From: Palsa-461 sp036844945
GTDB taxonomy: Bacteria > Actinomycetota > Acidimicrobiia > Acidimicrobiales > RAAP-2
Direction of reading: 5' to 3'
Length of the DNA stretch: 64,000 nucleotides
NCBI GenBank assembly: GCA_036844945.1
Contig: DAIUEV010000002.1
Location: 1-64,000 of the forward strand
This document shows positions 51,313 through 59,362 of this stretch, piece by piece. Each line of letters begins with the position of its first letter. The stretch's first letter is position 1. The translations under genes and the position numbers were made by a program. The notes under the pieces were generated by a model that had not been told where the DNA came from, made no database searches, and saw only the letters and a list, made by a program, of their open reading frames with translations.

Positions 51313-52435
51313 GTGGCGTCAGGAGCGCTGGCCGCGGGCGAACTGGGCCCGCTGGGGGCTCCGGCTGGCCATCTCGGTCCCGTACGTCGCGCTGGCCGAT
51401 CTCGCCAACGCGTCGGCCGGTGCCTCGGCGCCGAACCGGGCGCTCCACGACCGGGCCGCGTCACTCCATTGGGCATCGGGGCAGCTCGGCTGGGTGGCCC
51501 ATGCCTTCCCACCGCTCCCCCTGGCGGTGGCGCGGTTCGTCCCCGGCGGGGCCGAGGGGCTGGCCATCGCCGGCGGGCTGTGCAGCGGAATCCTGCTGCA
51601 GCTGACGGTCGAGCGACTCATTCTGCGATCCGTGCCACGCCCGACGGCGCTATTGCTGGCCGCGGCGGTCGCCGCCACGCCGGCGTTCTGGTTCCTTGCC
51701 ACCCAGCAGTTCGACGCCTTCCTCACACTCTGCCTGCTGTCGGTGGCCCTGACCGGCCTGCTCGACTTCATCTTCAACCGCTCGACTGAGAGCGGGTTCA
51801 TCGCCGGCATCGGTTTCGGGCTCGCCACGCTCTGCGACCTCTCGGCCGCCCCGTTCGCAGTGGCGGGCGCCCTGGCGACGCTGTTCGTGGCGCCACAAGC
51901 CCGGGCCGATCGCGAGATCGCGCGCCGGCGGGCCGCCGCCACGGTCGTCCTCTTCCCGACCGCTGCGTCCGTCGCCGGATGGGCGTTCCTGCAATGGCGG
52001 TTCGCTGGCAGCTGGACGAGGAGCTTCGCGCTCGCCGACCCCACGCTCCTGCACTTCCCGGGCGGGGTCGGGGCGTCGCTCACCCGGGCCGCCGGTGCGG
52101 TCGTGGGCGACCTCGTCTTCGCACCCGTCTTAGTCGTGGCCGGCACCATCCTCTTCGGCCGGCGGCCGGCCTCCTGCGTGGCCGCACTCTCGTTCCTCGC
52201 CTGCTTCGTCACCGACGTCTGGCTGGGCGGCTCACTGTCGGCCCCGATGGTGGTCGTCCTCCTGTCGGTGGTCGGCCTCGTCCTCCTCCCGGACCGCCCC
52301 AGCCGGGTCGAGCGGACGGTCCTTTGGCTTGCGGTCGTGGTGCAGGTGGTGATGGCGTACGTGGGGCTCCGCTACGGCCTCGCCCCGGTCGAGCACTGGG
52401 CCCGCCACCTGGCCACGACGCTCGGCCGCCTCTGA
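51269..52435 (+). CDS. Polytopic membrane protein, possible GT-C-type transferase partner
   Basis: 388 residues with about ten hydrophobic helices and an Arg/Trp-rich N-terminus. A hydrophilic loop after the first helix (HDRAASLHWASGQLGWVAHAFPPLP) and ATPAFWFLATQQFDAFLTL vaguely resemble polyprenol-sugar GT-C enzymes, but the DxD/ExD of the first loop is not clear. The 44-base overlap with the glycosyltransferase gene indicates tight coupling and probably joint function in exopolysaccharide or glycolipid synthesis. The family is not recognised. Confidence 0.7.
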   Translation: MASATTSLRAPAFLRWRQERWPRANWARWGLRLAISVPYVALADLANASAGASAPNRALHDRAASLHWASGQLGWVAHAFPPLPLAVARFVPGGAEGLAIAGGLCSGILLQLTVERLILRSVPRPTALLLAAAVAATPAFWFLATQQFDAFLTLCLLSVALTGLLDFIFNRSTESGFIAGIGFGLATLCDLSAAPFAVAGALATLFVAPQARADREIARRRAAATVVLFPTAASVAGWAFLQWRFAGSWTRSFALADPTLLHFPGGVGASLTRAAGAVVGDLVFAPVLVVAGTILFGRRPASCVAALSFLACFVTDVWLGGSLSAPMVVVLLSVVGLVLLPDRPSRVERTVLWLAVVVQVVMAYVGLRYGLAPVEHWARHLATTLGRL

Positions 52436-52476
52436 GGGCACTGCCCTCGGCCGCGGCCGCCGGTAACTTGCCCGGG

Positions 52477-53124
52477 GTGGAGCCGGCCGACTCGTTCTTC
52501 GCCGCCGCCGAGCGGGCCCTGCCGGTGCTCGGCGCTCCCGAGGTCGCGGCGGCGTGGCAGTCCCCGAGCGCGCTCGAGGGGTACACCGTCGCCAGCCTGG
52601 CGGGTCACCTCGTCCGGGCGACCGGGCGCACCGAGACGATCCTCGGCGCGGACCCGCCGACCGCGGCCCGGTTGCTCCGGCCGGCCGAGTACCTCGGGCG
52701 GGCGCGCATCGACGACCCCGAGGACCGCGAGAGCGACTTCCAGCGGGCGGTCCGCGACGACGGGCGCCGTGCCGGCCAACTGGGTCCCGACGCGCTGACG
52801 GCCGAGTTCGCCGCGCTCATCGGGCGGCTGCGGGTGCTCCTCGAGGCAACTTCCCTCGAGCGTCCGGTCGCCGTCCTCACCGTGCCCGGCGCCGCGACCT
52901 CGCTCGGCGACTACCTGCGGACCCGGGTGGTCGAGCTGGTCGTGCATACCGACGACCTGGCCGTGAGCGCAGGGCTCGCGCCACCGGCGCTCGGTGACGG
53001 CCCGGCCACCGTGGCGATCGGCGTGCTGGTCGAGCTGGCCCGGGCCCACCACGGCGACGCGGCGGTGCTCACGGCGCTCGCCCGCGCGGAGCGGGCCGAG
53101 CCTGGGGCGCTGCGGGCGATCTGA
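52477..53124 (+). CDS. Mycothiol-dependent maleylpyruvate isomerase-like (DinB-fold) protein
   Basis: 215 residues from GTG 52477. The N-terminal MDMPI domain features are present: ALEGYTVASLAGHLVRATGRTETIL with a metal-ligand His in GHLVR, and a second pair in TRVVELVVHTDDLAVSAG, where the HTxDL motif contributes the other ligands. This fold, in actinobacteria, includes mycothiol-dependent isomerases and thiol transferases. It lacks the C-terminal extension of the Corynebacterium enzyme. Function unproven. Confidence 0.82.
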   Translation: MEPADSFFAAAERALPVLGAPEVAAAWQSPSALEGYTVASLAGHLVRATGRTETILGADPPTAARLLRPAEYLGRARIDDPEDRESDFQRAVRDDGRRAGQLGPDALTAEFAALIGRLRVLLEATSLERPVAVLTVPGAATSLGDYLRTRVVELVVHTDDLAVSAGLAPPALGDGPATVAIGVLVELARAHHGDAAVLTALARAERAEPGALRAI

Positions 53125-53145
53125 GCGCCGGAGCGACGCCCGGCC

Positions 53146-54480
53146 TCAACCGTTCTTCGGCAGCTCCGAGAACTTGGCGGTGCGGTCGTTGTTGGGCTCC
53201 TTCGGGAGCCCCAGCACCCGTTCGCCGATGATGTTGCGCTGGATCTGGTCGGTCCCGCCGTAGATGGGAGGCGCCTGCGCATAGAGGGCCATCCCGGTCA
53301 CCGCCCCGACGAGCATGCTCTGAGGAAGCGACTCGAGCGGCGGGCGCGCCTCGGCCGTGTACGCGTGCAGCGTGGCCGCGGGCCCGGCGATCGCCATGCC
53401 CAAGTCGCGCGACAGTCGCATCATGTCGCTCATCGACAGCTTGGCGATGTTGGGCAGACCCGGGATGTCCCGCCCGGCGGCTCGGGCCGCTCTCATCCGC
53501 TCCGCGTTGAAGCGTCCGAGCTCGCCGAGCGTGTAGAGCTTGGCCAGTCCCTGACGGATCACCGGGTCCTTGTCCTTGCCGTTCTCCCGGGCCAGGGCGA
53601 GAAGCATCTGGGTGCCCATCGGCTGGAGGATGGCCGCTTCCTCGCCCGCACCGCCCCGATTGGCCCGGCCCGACACGAAGTCGCCGGCCCGGCGGGACAG
53701 ATGTCCGGCGATCGTGCCCGGCATGGCCGCCGAGCTCGCGGCGCCCCCGCCGCCCGCGCCGAGGCCCGAACGCTCGAAAGCGAGCGTGGCGTTCGCGACC
53801 GCCCAGCCGTTGTTCACGTCGCCGATGACGTCCTCGGCCGGGACCCGGGCGTCGGTGATGAACACCTCGTTGAAGAGCGCGTGCCCGGTCATCTCGCGCA
53901 GCGGGCGAACCTCCACCCCCTCTTGATGCATGTCGAGGACCATCCAGGAGATCCCCTGGTGCTTCGGCACCTCGGGTTCGGTCCGGGCGAGCAGCATGCC
54001 GAGGTCGGCGGCCTGCCCGAGCGACGTCCAGACCTTCTGGCCGTTGATCACCCACTCCTCGCCGTCCTTGAGCGCCCGGGTGGTCAGCCCGGCCAGGTCG
54101 GAGCCCGCGCCCGGCTCACTGAAGAGCTGACACCAGCCCCGCTGGCCGGTGACGATGTCCCGCACGTAGCGGTCGATCTGCTCGGGGGTCCCGAAGCTCG
54201 CGATGGTCGGGGCGGCCAGCAGCAACCCGAGGCCCCCGGGCGGGCCCAGTGCACCGAACGCCGCGATCTCCCGGGAGACCACCAATGAGTCCGTCCGAGA
54301 GAGGTCCCGGCCGAACGCGTGTGTCGGCAGGCTCGGCGCGGACCAGCCGGCGAGCCCAAGGCGCTCCCACCACTCGGCCACGGTGAGGTCGGGGTCCCAG
54401 TTGTCCTTCAACCAGGCCCGGATCTCCTCGACGATGTCGCCGGAGGGCCGGGTCTCTCGTGCGTCTTCGACCTTCGTCAT
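53146..54480 (-). CDS. Acyl-CoA dehydrogenase with Gly in place of the catalytic Glu
   Basis: 444 residues. Conserved segments are LFSEPGAGSDLAGLTTR, GQKVWTSLGQAAD and the terminal IYGGTDQIQRNIIGERVLGLPKEP. In canonical enzymes the Gly-Gly position here is a Glu (YEGTSQ). It also carries an insertion of about 25 Gly/Ala-rich residues (SGLGAGGGGAASSAA) after the FERSG helix. The FadE-like subfamily may have its base elsewhere or act with a partner. The gene stands alone on this strand, convergent with the MDMPI-like gene. Confidence 0.9.
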   Translation of the reverse strand: MTKVEDARETRPSGDIVEEIRAWLKDNWDPDLTVAEWWERLGLAGWSAPSLPTHAFGRDLSRTDSLVVSREIAAFGALGPPGGLGLLLAAPTIASFGTPEQIDRYVRDIVTGQRGWCQLFSEPGAGSDLAGLTTRALKDGEEWVINGQKVWTSLGQAADLGMLLARTEPEVPKHQGISWMVLDMHQEGVEVRPLREMTGHALFNEVFITDARVPAEDVIGDVNNGWAVANATLAFERSGLGAGGGGAASSAAMPGTIAGHLSRRAGDFVSGRANRGGAGEEAAILQPMGTQMLLALARENGKDKDPVIRQGLAKLYTLGELGRFNAERMRAARAAGRDIPGLPNIAKLSMSDMMRLSRDLGMAIAGPAATLHAYTAEARPPLESLPQSMLVGAVTGMALYAQAPPIYGGTDQIQRNIIGERVLGLPKEPNNDRTAKFSELPKNG

Positions 54481-54623
54481 CTCACGTCGCCTTTCGGACA
54501 GCCGGCAGTGCGGATCGGCGATGGTCCCGTGGCCGCGCGCGGCCGGCGCCCCAGCTTACCCAACGTCCCGGTTTGGCCTACCCGGAGGGAGTGCTCAGTC
54601 TGAAGGCTGAGGGAGCGGCAACC

Positions 54624-54800
54624 TCACCGTGCGTCTGGGATGCGCCGATAGCACGCCTTCAGATGCGCGAAGTCAAGGCGCGCCTTCACGGGCGCCCATG
54701 ACTCCGACGAGCTCCGGAAACCGTGTACGAACACGAGGACCTGGCTGCCATCGTGGCCATCGGCGTCGTAGAAGACGGTCTGATCGGCAACAGGAACACC
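54624..54800 (-). pseudogene. Relic of an alpha/beta-hydrolase (N-terminal fragment)
   Basis: An open stretch reads ADQTVFYDADGHDGSQVLVFVHGFRSSSESW, the typical first strands and oxyanion HGF loop of an alpha/beta-hydrolase, then stops after about 55 residues. There is no ribosome-binding site or good start codon, and no nucleophile-elbow half follows. It lies in a 382-base intergenic region (54481-54862) between the acyl-CoA dehydrogenase and the small ABM gene, with nothing else recognised there. Confidence 0.45.
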
Positions 54801-54862
54801 GGCATTCAGGGAAGGGGAACCGCCGGTGTACGCATGGCGGCCGGCCCGCGGGATGATGTCGC

Positions 54863-55159
54863 ATGATCCTGGAACACGCGGTGCTCGACGTGCGGGAGGG
54901 GTCCGCAACCGAATTCGAGGCGGCCTTCCACGCGGCGACGCCGATCATCGCCGCGGCCTCGGGGTTCCGCTCGCTGCGGCTCGAGCGCTGCCTGGAACGA
55001 ACCGACTGCTATGTGCTGCTGGTCGAGTGGGACTCGGTCGAGGACCACGAGATCGGGTTCCGAGGGTCCCCCGCCTATGAGGAGTGGCGGCGGCGGCTGC
55101 ACCACTTCTACCCCTCCAGGCCGCTCGTCGAGCATTTCGAGACGGTGATCCGAAGTTAG
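54863..55159 (+). CDS. Antibiotic biosynthesis monooxygenase (ABM)-fold protein
   Basis: 98 residues, the size of a dimeric alpha-beta barrel unit. ILEHAVLDVREGSATEFEAAFHAATPIIAAASGFRSLRLERCLERTDCYVLLVEWDSVEDHEIGFRGSPAYEEWRRRLHHFY follows the ABM pattern of strand, long helix, GF and a W-containing strand before the second helix. It may be a quinone-type cofactor-free monooxygenase or a heme-degrading-fold protein; no catalytic residues can be assigned. Confidence 0.82.
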   Translation: MILEHAVLDVREGSATEFEAAFHAATPIIAAASGFRSLRLERCLERTDCYVLLVEWDSVEDHEIGFRGSPAYEEWRRRLHHFYPSRPLVEHFETVIRS

Positions 55160-55295
55160 ACGCCGACCATCGTGCGGGGTCGAAGCCGGCGCGGGCGGGT
55201 CCTGGCTGCGGACCAACGGGTCATCTGACCACCGACCTCGCTGTGCCCTGGTCGGCAGGATTAGCCAGAGTCGCTTGGTCCCGATCGCCGTGCCG

Positions 55296-56093
55296 TCACC
55301 TCCCGTGGGCTTGCTGCCGGCTGGTCCACGCCCGCCCGACGATGTAGGCGAATGCGCTGGTGGCGCCTACGAAGAAGCCGATGGGGAGGTTCGATTCGTA
55401 GGAGACCGCGATCGCGATCCAAACGGTGACGAGCGCGAACAGCACTGAGAGGCCGATCGCCACCGGGGGACGGTCGGTGAAGGACCGGGCGGCCGCGGGC
55501 GGGCCGATGAGCAGGCTGAAGATGAGGAGGGAGCCCACGACCGGGACGGCCATGGTGGTCACCAGCGCCAGCACAACCAGAAAGGCCAGGTCCATCACCT
55601 TGGTGTTGATTCCGCGGGCTTCCGCGACGTCGGGGGCGACCGAGGAGAGCATCAGCGGCCGGTACAGGACACTGACGGCCAGGATGCACACCGCGGCGAT
55701 GACCGCGGTCGGTGCCAGCTTGCTGGCGGAAACCCCGAGGACCTCGCCGAAGAGCAGGGAGAAGATCTCGGGGGCGTACTCGCTCGTGCGCGACAGAAAC
55801 AGGTCGCCGAGAGCCAGCATCAAAACGATCGTGAGGGCGGTGGCCACGTCGCTGCGGGCGCGCCGGCCCAGGCCGGCGATCATCCCGGCCCCAGCCAAAG
55901 AGAACACCCCGAGGCCGACGATGGTGTTGGCCCCGATCAGGAAGGCCCCCGCCGCTCCGGCGAAGGCCCCATTGGGCAGGGAGTGCGCGGCGAAGGCCGC
56001 GCCGCGCAGCACGGTGAAGAACCCGACCACGCCGGCCACGATGGCCACGATCGTGGCCGCCTCCCAGGCGTTGATCATGAAGCTGGCGAACAT
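55296..56093 (-). CDS. Metal ABC transporter permease (ZnuB-like, second)
   Basis: 265 residues from ATG 56093, overlapping the first permease stop by one base (TGATG). Eight or so helices of the ABC-3 family: GFFTVLRGAAFAAHSLPNGAFAGAAGAFLIG and VLYRPLMLSSVAPDVAEARGINTKVMDLAFLVVLALVTTMAVPVVGSLLIFSLLIGPPAAAR. The PVVGSLLxxxLLIGPPA stretch is the ABC-3 family signature. Two different permeases with one ATPase suggests a heterodimeric channel, in contrast to homodimeric ZnuB. Confidence 0.92.
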   Translation of the reverse strand: MFASFMINAWEAATIVAIVAGVVGFFTVLRGAAFAAHSLPNGAFAGAAGAFLIGANTIVGLGVFSLAGAGMIAGLGRRARSDVATALTIVLMLALGDLFLSRTSEYAPEIFSLLFGEVLGVSASKLAPTAVIAAVCILAVSVLYRPLMLSSVAPDVAEARGINTKVMDLAFLVVLALVTTMAVPVVGSLLIFSLLIGPPAAARSFTDRPPVAIGLSVLFALVTVWIAIAVSYESNLPIGFFVGATSAFAYIVGRAWTSRQQAHGR

Positions 56094-57019
56094 CAGGCCA
56101 CCTCGAACGGCTGGACGACCCCTCCGCGATCGCTGGTCGTCGCTCGTCGGCGATCCGTTCGGAGGCGCGAGACGACCCCCGAGGCGAAGTAGACGACGAA
56201 GATGACGGCCACGATGCAGAAGCTCACCGGCCAGCCGTTCCCGCCGGCCCAGACCGTGCTGTCGTAGGCGATCAGGGTCCCCACCCAGCAGGCCAACACG
56301 CCGACCGTGGCGGCAACCGCGATGGCGACCCCAGTGCGGGTGGCTAAGCGCAGGGCGATGGCGGCCGGTCCGACCAAAAGAGCCGTCGAGAGGATGGCCC
56401 CGATCGTGATCGCGGACATCGACACGGCCAAGGCGAGCGCCAGGAGGTAGCCGCCGCCGACCAGCCGGACGGGCACCCGGCGCGCCGCGGCCAGCTCGTA
56501 GCTCACCGAGCTGAGGAGGAGGGGCCGGTACAGGACGGCGATCAGAGCGACCGAGGCGATGCCAAGGACGACCATAGGGATCGTGATGCCGGGCGGCAAC
56601 GTGAAGATCGACCCGAACAGCACGTTCACCGTGGCCCCGGTGGTGCTCGAGCTGATGGTGTCCTCGTAGAGGAATAGGGCCGCCAGCCCCAGCGAGGCGC
56701 CGAGCACGATGCCGGTGGCCAGGTCGCGCCCTCGGGGCTTGCGGATGCCGATGAGCTCCATGACACCGGCAGCGACCACGTTGAAGGCAACGAACCCGGA
56801 GAGGGTGGACGCTCCGACCAGGACCGCGGCGGAGCCGCCGGCGGTGCCGATGTCGGAGAGCGCGTGCCCGGCGAACGATTGGCCCCGGATGACCGTGAAC
56901 ACTCCCACGATGCCCGAGACGACCGCCGCGAGCGCGCCCACGACCAGAGCGACCCGGACCGGTTCGGAGGAGAAGAAACCCGGCTCGAACAGCGAGGACC
57001 AGGAGAGCGCGACGAGCAT
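56093..57019 (-). CDS. Metal ABC transporter permease (ZnuB-like, first)
   Basis: 308 residues from ATG 57019, whose A is the last base of the znuC-type gene's stop (TGATG, same junction as with the second permease); a GTG nine bases upstream is possible. ABC-3 motifs: GVFTVIRGQSFAGHALSDIGTAGGSAAVLVG, VLYRPLLLSSVSYELAAARRVPVRLVGGGYLLALALAVSMSAITIGAILSTALLVGPAAIAL. Its C-terminus is Arg/Thr-rich. Pairs with the second permease. Confidence 0.9.
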   Translation of the reverse strand: MLVALSWSSLFEPGFFSSEPVRVALVVGALAAVVSGIVGVFTVIRGQSFAGHALSDIGTAGGSAAVLVGASTLSGFVAFNVVAAGVMELIGIRKPRGRDLATGIVLGASLGLAALFLYEDTISSSTTGATVNVLFGSIFTLPPGITIPMVVLGIASVALIAVLYRPLLLSSVSYELAAARRVPVRLVGGGYLLALALAVSMSAITIGAILSTALLVGPAAIALRLATRTGVAIAVAATVGVLACWVGTLIAYDSTVWAGGNGWPVSFCIVAVIFVVYFASGVVSRLRTDRRRATTSDRGGVVQPFEVA

Positions 57020-57900
57020 CAGGCCCACCCCAAGAAGGGGTCGGCGTCATCAGGATGGTGGGCCTGATGCTCGGCGCCGGAGACCACCAGCACGCGGCCC
57101 GCGACGTGAATCACCTCGACGTGGTGGCCGTAGAGCGCGCTGAGGGTGTCGGTGCGGACCACCTGCTCTGTCGTACCCGACGCCGCCCGGCCTTCGGCGA
57201 GGTAGACGACGCGGTCCATGACGGGCAGCAATGGGTTCATGTCGTGTGCGGAGAGCAGGATCGCGATCTGGTGTTCGGCCGCGATCCGGGCTAGGAGCTG
57301 CACTACCTCGGCAGCGGAGCGGATGTCGAGGTTGGCCAACGGCTCGTCGAGCAGCAGCAGCTTCGGTCGGCAGATGAGCGCCTGGGCGATCATGACCCGC
57401 TGCTGCTCGCCACCTGACAGGTTCCCGATGCGGGCGTCCGCGAACTGAGTCGCTCCGACCGCGTCGAGCATCTCTTCGACGGCGAGACGGCGCTGCGTTC
57501 CTGGTCGGGAGATTCCGAAGCGGTGCCCGTCGAGACCGAGCCCCACTAAGTCCCGGGCCCGCAGCGGCATGTCCGCCTCGAGGACGATCTTCTGGGGCAC
57601 GTAACCGATCTGGGGGCTTCGCCGCGTGTGGGTCCCGCCGCTCACCTCGATCCGGCCGCTGCTCGGGTTGATTAGGCCGAGGATCACCCGCAACAACGTC
57701 GTCTTACCGGCGCCGTTCGAGCCGATGAGCCCACAGAACTCGCCGCCCTCGACCGAGAACGACACCCGGTCGAGAACCCGTCGGCCTCCGAGCGACACGC
57801 TCACGTCCTCGACCCGGAGAACCGGTTCGGCGACGCCGCCGGTGATATCTCGGAACGGCGGGCCTCCGGTTGACGCCACGGGGTCAGTCGTCACAATCAC
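57019..57900 (-). CDS. Metal ABC transporter ATP-binding protein (ZnuC-like)
   Basis: 293 residues from GTG 57900, overlapping the binding-protein stop by four bases. Walker A GSNGAGKTT, Q-loop GYVPQKIVLEADMP, signature LSGGEQQRV, Walker B LLLLDEPLANLDI and H-loop SAHDMNPLL are all canonical. The C-terminal extension contains HxxE/HHxxD stretches (GAEHQAHHPDDADPF), a possible metal-sensing tail that is His-rich in many ZnuC proteins. It forms an operon with the binding protein and two permeases. Confidence 0.93.
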   Translation of the reverse strand: MIVTTDPVASTGGPPFRDITGGVAEPVLRVEDVSVSLGGRRVLDRVSFSVEGGEFCGLIGSNGAGKTTLLRVILGLINPSSGRIEVSGGTHTRRSPQIGYVPQKIVLEADMPLRARDLVGLGLDGHRFGISRPGTQRRLAVEEMLDAVGATQFADARIGNLSGGEQQRVMIAQALICRPKLLLLDEPLANLDIRSAAEVVQLLARIAAEHQIAILLSAHDMNPLLPVMDRVVYLAEGRAASGTTEQVVRTDTLSALYGHHVEVIHVAGRVLVVSGAEHQAHHPDDADPFLGWA

Positions 57901-58871
57901 AGGTGCTGGGTGGAGGCACCGGTGGTGATGGCCTTCTTTATCGAGTTGAGCTCGGCCACCATCCAGGTCTGGTAGTCGTAGCCGGGCACCGGCATCGTCT
58001 CGTACACCCCGACCACTGGCACACCGGCGGAGAGCGCGGTCTGGCGGATGGAGTCGGTGAGCGAGTCGGTGACCTGCTGGTTGTAGCAGAACACCTTGAC
58101 CTGATGCTTGGTGAAGAACCCCTTCTCCAAGGAGACATCCTGCGGAGTGGGATCGGTGCCGTTCATGATGTCGGCCTGGAACTGAAACGGGGTCAGGTTG
58201 TTGATCCCCATGGCGGTCAAGAGGTAGTCGGCGACCGGCTCGGTTGTCGCCGCGGTCGTCCCGGCGTACTTGGCCTTGAAGGCGGCAATGGCGTTGAACC
58301 AGGGCTGGAGCGAAGCCACGAACTTGGTCTCGTTGGCGTGGAAGGTCGACGCGTGGGCCGGGTCGAGCTTGGACAGATCGCTGGCCAGCGCTTTCGCCAC
58401 CGCCGGCATCGTCCTCGGGCTGTACCAGAGGTGCGGGTTCGCCGTGCTGTCCGGCAGCCCCAGCAAATGCTGCACGTTGATCACCTTGCGAGCCGAGTTC
58501 GGCGACGCCGAGGCAAGCGTACCCATGAAGGTGTCGTAACCGACCCCGTTCTCGATCAGCAGGTTGGCGTTGGCGATCTTCTGGCCGACGCTCGGCGTGG
58601 CCTCATAGGTGTGCGGATCAGTGTTGGGGTTCGAGTCCACCGAATACACGCTCACGTACTTGCCGCCTATCTGTGACGCAACGTTCCCGTACTCGTTCTC
58701 TCCCGCCACCACCGCCACAGTGCTCGTGCTGTTCGCCGCGGCGGGCGTCGACAATGCACCCCACCCGGCGGTCGTCAGCACCGCCCCGAGCCCGACCATC
58801 CCCGCGGCCCCCTTCGCGAATCTGACGATCGTCCTCCGGTCCTTTCTGTCGGTCTTCGGCGTCGTCGACAT
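57897..58871 (-). CDS. Metal ABC transporter substrate-binding protein (cluster A-I)
   Basis: 324 residues with a Tat- or Sec-type signal (RRTIVRFAKGAAGMVGLGAVLTTAGWGALSTPAAA, ending about 47). Likely metal ligands are His87 (DPHTYE), His147 (NPHLWYSP), Glu211 (TTEPVADYLL) and Glu291 (VYETMPV). ZnuA has His at the third position; Mn-type PsaA/MntC proteins have Glu there and Asp at the fourth. The family's His-rich loop is absent. It is the first gene of the importer operon, divergent from smtB. Zinc is favoured by the neighbours, manganese by the ligands. Confidence 0.9.
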   Translation of the reverse strand: MSTTPKTDRKDRRTIVRFAKGAAGMVGLGAVLTTAGWGALSTPAAANSTSTVAVVAGENEYGNVASQIGGKYVSVYSVDSNPNTDPHTYEATPSVGQKIANANLLIENGVGYDTFMGTLASASPNSARKVINVQHLLGLPDSTANPHLWYSPRTMPAVAKALASDLSKLDPAHASTFHANETKFVASLQPWFNAIAAFKAKYAGTTAATTEPVADYLLTAMGINNLTPFQFQADIMNGTDPTPQDVSLEKGFFTKHQVKVFCYNQQVTDSLTDSIRQTALSAGVPVVGVYETMPVPGYDYQTWMVAELNSIKKAITTGASTQHL

Positions 58872-58924
58872 GGCGTCTAATCCCTTCCAAGTTCGAGGTA
58901 AAAGCGCGCTCCCTCAGGAGCTTG

Positions 58925-58969
58925 TCTGGATTGGTTTCAGGTAACCGTAGCGTATCTGGAATGGTTGCA
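58925..58969. repeat. Direct repeat with 30-base period in the znuA-smtB intergenic region
   Basis: TCTGGATTGGTTTCA (58925-58939) and TCTGGAATGGTTGCA (58955-58969) match at 13 of 15 positions and are 30 bases apart start to start, about three helical turns. They lie 54-98 bases upstream of the znuA-type gene and may be binding sites for a metal regulator such as Zur. Confidence 0.5.
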
Positions 58970-59008
58970 AATACACGACGGAGAAGGCTTTCGTCTCGGA
59001 TCCATGGC

Positions 59009-59044
59009 TTGCTCCTTATATAAGGAAGAGCTAATGTATTTGGC
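59009..59044 (+). promoter_or_regulatory. smtB promoter with palindromic operator, leaderless
   Basis: TTGCTC (59009-59014), a 17-base spacer and TAATGT (59032-59037) form a promoter for smtB; the start site would fall at or within a base of GTG 59045, predicting a leaderless message. The perfect palindrome TCCTTATATAAGGA (59013-59026) sits across the -35 edge and spacer, a position where ArsR/SmtB repressors block RNA polymerase. Confidence 0.7.
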
Positions 59045-59362
59045 GTGGTTAACACAGAGGTGACTGACCGGTTGGCCGGAGCGGTGGGTCTGCTCAAGGC
59101 CCTGGCGTCGGACATTCGTTTGGCCACGGTCGTCGAGCTCTGCGAGGGGCCTCGTTGCGTGCACGAGTTACAGGCGTCGCTCGACGTCTGCGGGCGGGCG
59201 GTGAGCCAGCCACTGTTGTCACAGCACCTCAAGGTCCTGCGCCAAGCCGGCCTGGTCACGACCACCCGGCGCGGTACCGAGATCACCTACCAACTTGCCG
59301 ACGCCCACGTCGGTCACATCGTCAACGACGCCATCCGCCACTCCCAGGAGGAACAACCATGA
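59045..59362 (+). CDS. ArsR/SmtB-family metal-sensing repressor
   Basis: 105 residues from GTG 59045. Winged helix: ALASDIRLATVVELCEG, VSQPLLSQHLKVLRQAGLVTTTRRGTEITYQL. The C-terminal helix carries DAHVGHIVNDAIRHSQE, an exact DXHX10HXXE (Asp86, His88, His99, Glu102), the alpha-5 zinc site of SmtB, CzrA and related sensors. Cysteines at 33, 38 and 49 could add a second metal site. Zinc binding should release it from the operator. Overlaps the His-rich gene by four bases (ATGA). Confidence 0.92.
   Translation: MVNTEVTDRLAGAVGLLKALASDIRLATVVELCEGPRCVHELQASLDVCGRAVSQPLLSQHLKVLRQAGLVTTTRRGTEITYQLADAHVGHIVNDAIRHSQEEQP

Noticed and set aside
55296..57050. A single 584-codon frame apparently fusing the two metal permeases
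   Set aside because: The left half is the real second permease; the right half is an out-of-frame, Arg-rich shadow of the first permease, which reads in another frame from 57019 to 56093.
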